From positions 3,596,001 through 3,660,000 of the forward strand of contig CP083824.1 in NCBI GenBank assembly GCA_023023105.1: DNA of 64,000 bases, written 5' to 3'. The number at the start of each line of letters is the position of its first letter. Position 1 is the first letter of the stretch. The translations under genes and the position numbers were made by a program. Of the stretch, positions 59,158 through 64,000 are shown one piece after another. Source of the DNA: Enterobacter ludwigii. Its GTDB lineage: Bacteria > Pseudomonadota > Gammaproteobacteria > Enterobacterales > Enterobacteriaceae. Below the pieces are notes generated by a model. That model searched no databases, was not told the DNA's origin, and saw only the letters and a program-made list of their open reading frames with translations.

Positions 59158-59807
59158 GCCACCCTCACCCGCTCGGTTTTCCATTGGGGAACGTCAGCAT
59201 CCAGCCGTAATGTCTGCGGGAAATGGCGCGAGACGCGTTCACTGTCGTGGAGTACCGCTAACAAGGTTTGTCCCTGCATATACATCTCCAGCATCAAATC
59301 CATCAGCACGTTGCAGGTGGCTTCATCGACGCCGGTAAAGGGCTCGTCAAGCATCACCAGCGGCGCCTGCTGTACCAGGACACGGGCAAAAAGCATGCGC
59401 TGAAACTGGCCGCCGGAGAGCTCATCAATGGTAGATAGCGCCATAGATTCCAGCCCTACACGTTCAATCGCACCGGCAATCCGCAAGCGTGTTTCACGAC
59501 GAAAGCCGGATAAAAGCGAAATGCCCGGCCAGCACCCCATACTGACGACATCCTGCACGGTCAACGGAAATTGCGCCTCCAGCCCGTGGCGTTGTGCCAG
59601 CCAGCCAATCACCGGGCGCTTTTCCTGCCAGCGCATACTCCCGCCCACGGGAGCGATAAACCCTGCGAGCGTTTTCAGGAGCGTCGATTTCCCGCAGCCG
59701 TTGGCGCCCACGATTGCGGTCATACTCCCGCGTTCAATGACGCCGGATAACGGCCGCGTGACGGGCTGACGTTCATAACCTGCGGTCAGTTCATTCATTA
59801 CGATCAT
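59154..59807 (-). CDS. Zinc-type ABC transporter ATPase
   Basis: 217 residues from 59807. Walker A GANGCGKST, Q-loop GWLAQRHG, signature ELSGGQFQRM, Walker B LVMLDEPFTGVD and a final HDSERV. Slightly short for the family. Starts four bases inside the leading small ORF, continuing the chain of overlaps. Confidence 0.88.
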   Translation of the reverse strand: MIVMNELTAGYERQPVTRPLSGVIERGSMTAIVGANGCGKSTLLKTLAGFIAPVGGSMRWQEKRPVIGWLAQRHGLEAQFPLTVQDVVSMGCWPGISLLSGFRRETRLRIAGAIERVGLESMALSTIDELSGGQFQRMLFARVLVQQAPLVMLDEPFTGVDEATCNVLMDLMLEMYMQGQTLLAVLHDSERVSRHFPQTLRLDADVPQWKTERVRVA

Positions 59808-59911
59808 GGCAGCGCTACCGCCCAACTCACCGCCAGGCTGAGAAACACAATAATGGCCAGCGCCAGCAGAAGGCGAACTGGCGCAGAGAGCGAAAAAAGG
59901 GAAATTGACAT
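59804..59911 (-). CDS. 35-aa single-helix membrane protein leading the zinc operon
   Basis: A short frame starting MSISLFSLSAPVRLL and ending AVALP: one hydrophobic helix (about 12-33) and no charged C-terminus. Its stop overlaps the ATPase start by four bases (ATGA), and its start is 18 bases from the Zur-like operator, so it is the first thing translated from this transcript. The ribosome site is weak (GGGTGTCGAG). Either a small transporter subunit or a leader ORF that couples translation; no family recognised. Confidence 0.55.
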   Translation of the reverse strand: MSISLFSLSAPVRLLLALAIIVFLSLAVSWAVALP

Positions 59912-59928
59912 CTCGACACCCGCAATAA

Positions 59929-59943
59929 TGTTATAACATAACA
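59929..59943. promoter_or_regulatory. Zur-like operator of the ABC operon
   Basis: TGTTATAACATAACA: inverted arms TGTTAT/ATAACA, one mismatch from the enteric Zur consensus TGTTATA-N-TATAACA. Placed just upstream of the first ORF, where it would overlap the promoter. Predicts derepression under zinc limitation. Confidence 0.7.
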
Positions 59944-60026
59944 ATAATGAAAGGTATTGACGTTGTAAATGGTGTGTTTGAAAAGGGAGTGTGGCGAAAT
60001 GTTTCAGCGAAAAATAGGGGACCATC

Positions 60027-60057
60027 TTCAGCCCTCTCCACCAGGGAGAGGGCTGAA
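60027..60057. repeat. Palindromic element, copy 4, after mltB
   Basis: A 13-bp perfect stem (TTCAGCCCTCTCC with its complement) and a 5-base loop, ten bases beyond the mltB stop. Longest arm of the four copies; likely also ends mltB transcription ahead of the zinc operon on the same strand. Confidence 0.75.
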
Positions 60058-60066
60058 TCAAGCGAG

Positions 60067-61167
60067 TTACTGACTAAACGGCGACGCTGCAGGCACACGC
60101 GCCTGCGATACCGCCAGCCCCAGCTGCCACACGGCCATCGCATAGTGGGTGCTGTGGTTATAGCGGGTGATGGTGTAGAAGTTTGGCAGACCGTACCAGT
60201 ACTGGTAACCGGTACCGATATCCAGACGCAGCAGGCTTGCCTGTTGCGCATTGCCCAGCGGCTGCGTTGGCGTTAAGCCTGCTGCTGCCAGCTGCGAAAT
60301 GCTGTAGTTGGTTTTGAAGCCGTTTTCCAGCCCCGGCGCCTGGCCGTTAGCCTGCACCGCCACCTGGCCGCCCGGCACCCAGCCGTGCGCTTTGAAGTAG
60401 TTCGCCACGCTGCCAATAGCATCCACCGGATCCCACAGGTTGATGTGACCATCGCCGTTAAAGTCGACGGCGTATTGTTTATAGGAGGACGGCATAAACT
60501 GGCCATAACCCATCGCACCGGCAAACGAACCTTTCAGATCGAGCGGATCATCTTGCTCATTACGCGCCATCAGCAGGAAGGTTTCCAGCTCGGAAGAGAA
60601 ATATTCGGCACGGCGCGGGTAGTTAAAGGACAGTGTCGCCAGTGCATCCAGGATGCGGGTTTTGCCCATCACGCGGCCCCAGCGGGTTTCCACGCCGATA
60701 ATCCCGACGATAATTTCCGGCGGCACGCCGTAGACCTGCCACGCACGGTTCAGCGCATCCTCATACTGATTCCAGAACACGACGCCATTCTGCACGTTGT
60801 CCGGGGTAATAAACTGTTTGCGATAGCGCAACCATGCGCCATTTGGCCCGCTCGGCGCCTGGGCCGTCGGTGCCTGTCTGTCCATCAGGCGCAACACGTA
60901 ATCAAGACGCTTCGCCTGAGATAAAATTTCGTGCAGTTGTTGCCTGTCAAAGCCGTGTTTGCTCACCATTTTATCAATGAACTGCTCGGCCGCCGGGTTA
61001 TTCGCGAAGTCGCCGCCCATCTGCATCATATTGTGCTGCGGCTCCAGCAGGAATCCTCCGGAAGGCGCGCCTGCCGTTTGCTGAACGGTTTCGGTCTTAG
61101 GTTTGCTACTACAGGCAGACAGCAGAATAAGCGCAGGTAACAACGCTGCATAACGACGCTTGAACAT
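60067..61167 (-). CDS. mltB: Membrane-bound lytic murein transglycosylase B (MltB)
   Basis: 366 residues from 61167. Lipoprotein signal with lipobox LLSAC (Cys19). Catalytic Glu160 in GVETRWGR, and an EF-hand-like calcium loop DFNGDGHINLWD. Cuts peptidoglycan, forming 1,6-anhydro ends, from the inner face of the outer membrane. Confidence 0.95.
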   Translation of the reverse strand: MFKRRYAALLPALILLSACSSKPKTETVQQTAGAPSGGFLLEPQHNMMQMGGDFANNPAAEQFIDKMVSKHGFDRQQLHEILSQAKRLDYVLRLMDRQAPTAQAPSGPNGAWLRYRKQFITPDNVQNGVVFWNQYEDALNRAWQVYGVPPEIIVGIIGVETRWGRVMGKTRILDALATLSFNYPRRAEYFSSELETFLLMARNEQDDPLDLKGSFAGAMGYGQFMPSSYKQYAVDFNGDGHINLWDPVDAIGSVANYFKAHGWVPGGQVAVQANGQAPGLENGFKTNYSISQLAAAGLTPTQPLGNAQQASLLRLDIGTGYQYWYGLPNFYTITRYNHSTHYAMAVWQLGLAVSQARVPAASPFSQ

Positions 61168-61275
61168 GAGACATCCATTTAACGGGTTCGATAAGAGCTC
61201 AGTATGGTAAAGCATCCGCAACACCTCAAGGAAGCAGTACGCACCTCCCCCACGCAAATCCTCGCTTTTTTCCAC

Positions 61276-62939
<1,664 letters not shown>

Positions 62940-62951
62940 GAGGTTCTTGTT

Positions 62952-63314
62952 ATGACCGTGATTTACCAAACCACCATTACCCGCATCGGCCAGAGCGCGG
63001 CGGAGGCACTGAGCGACCAGATGCTGATCACCTTCCGCGAAGGTGCCCCGGCGGATATCGAAGAGTTTTGCTTTATCCACTGCCATGGCGTGCTGAACGG
63101 TGAACTCAAGCCCGGCAGCCAGCTGGAGCTGGGTGAAACGCGTTATGCCGTGACCGCCGTCGGTGAGGTAGCCGAACAAAACCTGCGCGAGCTGGGCCAT
63201 ATCACCCTGCGTTTTGACGGCCAGCCGCAGGCGGAATACCCCGGCACGGTTCACGTCGATGGCCCGGTTCCACAGGCTGTCACCCCAGGCTGTACATTAA
63301 AATTTGTTGCGTAA
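62952..63314 (+). CDS. srlB: Sorbitol PTS enzyme IIA (SrlB)
   Basis: 120 residues, glucitol-type IIA, with the phosphohistidine in FCFIHCHGVLNGELKPGS. Accepts phosphate from HPr and passes it to SrlE. Confidence 0.96.
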   Translation: MTVIYQTTITRIGQSAAEALSDQMLITFREGAPADIEEFCFIHCHGVLNGELKPGSQLELGETRYAVTAVGEVAEQNLRELGHITLRFDGQPQAEYPGTVHVDGPVPQAVTPGCTLKFVA

Positions 63315-63328
63315 TTAAGGAGAATCAC

Positions 63329-64000
63329 ATGAGTCAGGTTGCCGTTGTCATTGGTGGGGGACAAACGTTAGGTGAGTTCCTCTGCCGTGGGCTTGCCGCA
63401 GAGGGTTACCGCGTGGCGGTAGTGGATATTCAGAGTGAAAAAGCCGCCCGCGTGGCGGATACCATCAACACCGAGTTTGGCGAAGGAATGGCATACGGGT
63501 TTGGCGCCGATGCCACCAGCGAGCAGAGCGTAATGGCGCTTGCCCGCGGTGTGGACGAGATTTTTGGCCGTACCGACCTGCTGGTTTACAGCGCCGGGAT
63601 TGCAAAAGCGGCCTTTATCAGCGATTTCGAACTGGGGGATTTTGACCGCTCGCTGCAGGTGAACCTCGTGGGTTATTTCCTCTGCGCCCGCGAGTTTTCC
63701 CGCCTGATGATCCGCGACGGCATTCAGGGGCGCATTATTCAGATTAACTCGAAATCCGGCAAAGTGGGCAGCAAGCACAACTCCGGTTATAGCGCGGCGA
63801 AATTTGGCGGCGTCGGGCTAACGCAGTCTCTGGCGCTGGATCTGGCTGAATATGGCATTACCGTTCACTCGCTGATGCTGGGCAACCTGCTGAAATCGCC
63901 GATGTTCCAGTCCCTGCTGCCGCAGTATGCCACCAAGCTCGGCATCAAAGCTGAAGAAGTGGAACAATATTACATTGATAAAGTGCCGCTCAAGCGCGGA
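63329..64000 (+). CDS. srlD: Sorbitol-6-phosphate dehydrogenase SrlD (3' end outside window)
   Basis: 224 residues visible, in frame to the window end. SDR family with the nucleotide loop IGGGQTLGEF (about 8-17), NSKSGKVG and the catalytic SGYSAAKFGG. Oxidises sorbitol-6-phosphate to fructose-6-phosphate. AAGGAG before the ATG at 63329. Confidence 0.96.
   Translation, partial: MSQVAVVIGGGQTLGEFLCRGLAAEGYRVAVVDIQSEKAARVADTINTEFGEGMAYGFGADATSEQSVMALARGVDEIFGRTDLLVYSAGIAKAAFISDFELGDFDRSLQVNLVGYFLCAREFSRLMIRDGIQGRIIQINSKSGKVGSKHNSGYSAAKFGGVGLTQSLALDLAEYGITVHSLMLGNLLKSPMFQSLLPQYATKLGIKAEEVEQYYIDKVPLKRG

Overview
The window looks like a chromosomal segment of an Enterobacter-type enteric bacterium (Enterobacterales, family Enterobacteriaceae). 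The evidence is gene order and protein similarity. From about 29.0 kb rightwards the gene order follows the Escherichia coli ygaV-to-srl region: ygaV-ygaP-stpA-alaE-ygaC-ygaM-nrdHIEF-proVWX-(ygaY)-mprA-emrAB-luxS-micA-gshA-yqaA-yqaB-tRNAs-csrA-alaS-recX-recA-pncC-mltB-srlAEBD. Genes absent from or displaced in that order mark lineage-specific changes. No insertion sequence, prophage or CRISPR array is visible.

The left part (1 to about 29 kb) is accessory. It opens inside a giant BapA-like adhesin (3260 visible residues, N-terminus cut by the window edge) built of about 23 bacterial Ig-like repeats. Its own type I secretion system follows directly (TolC-like outer membrane protein, ABC ATPase, HlyD-type adaptor). 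A HigBA toxin-antitoxin pair, nudI, a small membrane protein, a PLP aminotransferase, a divergent LysR/short-chain dehydrogenase pair and a SAM methyltransferase come next. Then comes a six-gene minus-strand operon related to E. coli yahDFGIJ plus a permease, with the LysR gene yahB divergent from it. The YahF/YahG pair is homologous to FdrA/YlbE of oxamate transcarbamoylase. With carbamate kinase (YahI), a Tat-type amidohydrolase (YahJ) and a permease, it reads as a nitrogen-compound degradation route ending in carbamoyl phosphate and ATP. The third transcarbamoylase subunit family (DUF2877) is missing.

The middle (29 to 47 kb) is backbone: sulfur/redox genes ygaVP, a 59-aa protein missed by length cut-offs, stpA, alaE, ygaC, ygaM, the class Ib ribonucleotide reductase operon with two NrdR-like boxes, the osmoregulated proU operon, an intact MFS gene where E. 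coli K-12 has the ygaY pseudogene, and emrRAB. ygaZH is absent. A stand-alone 2-isopropylmalate synthase with a convergent AraC regulator lies between emrB and luxS.

The right part (47 to 64 kb) holds luxS, the sigma-E-dependent sRNA MicA, gshA, yqaAB, a serV-argVYZQ-like tRNA cluster (one Ser-GCU, four identical Arg-ACG), csrA, alaS, recX, recA with a perfect LexA box, and pncC. An inserted zinc-type ABC transporter with a Zur-like operator and a 35-codon leading membrane ORF follows, then mltB and the start of the sorbitol PTS operon. A small family of palindromic elements with a CCCTCTCC/GGAGAGGG core recurs at four gene ends.
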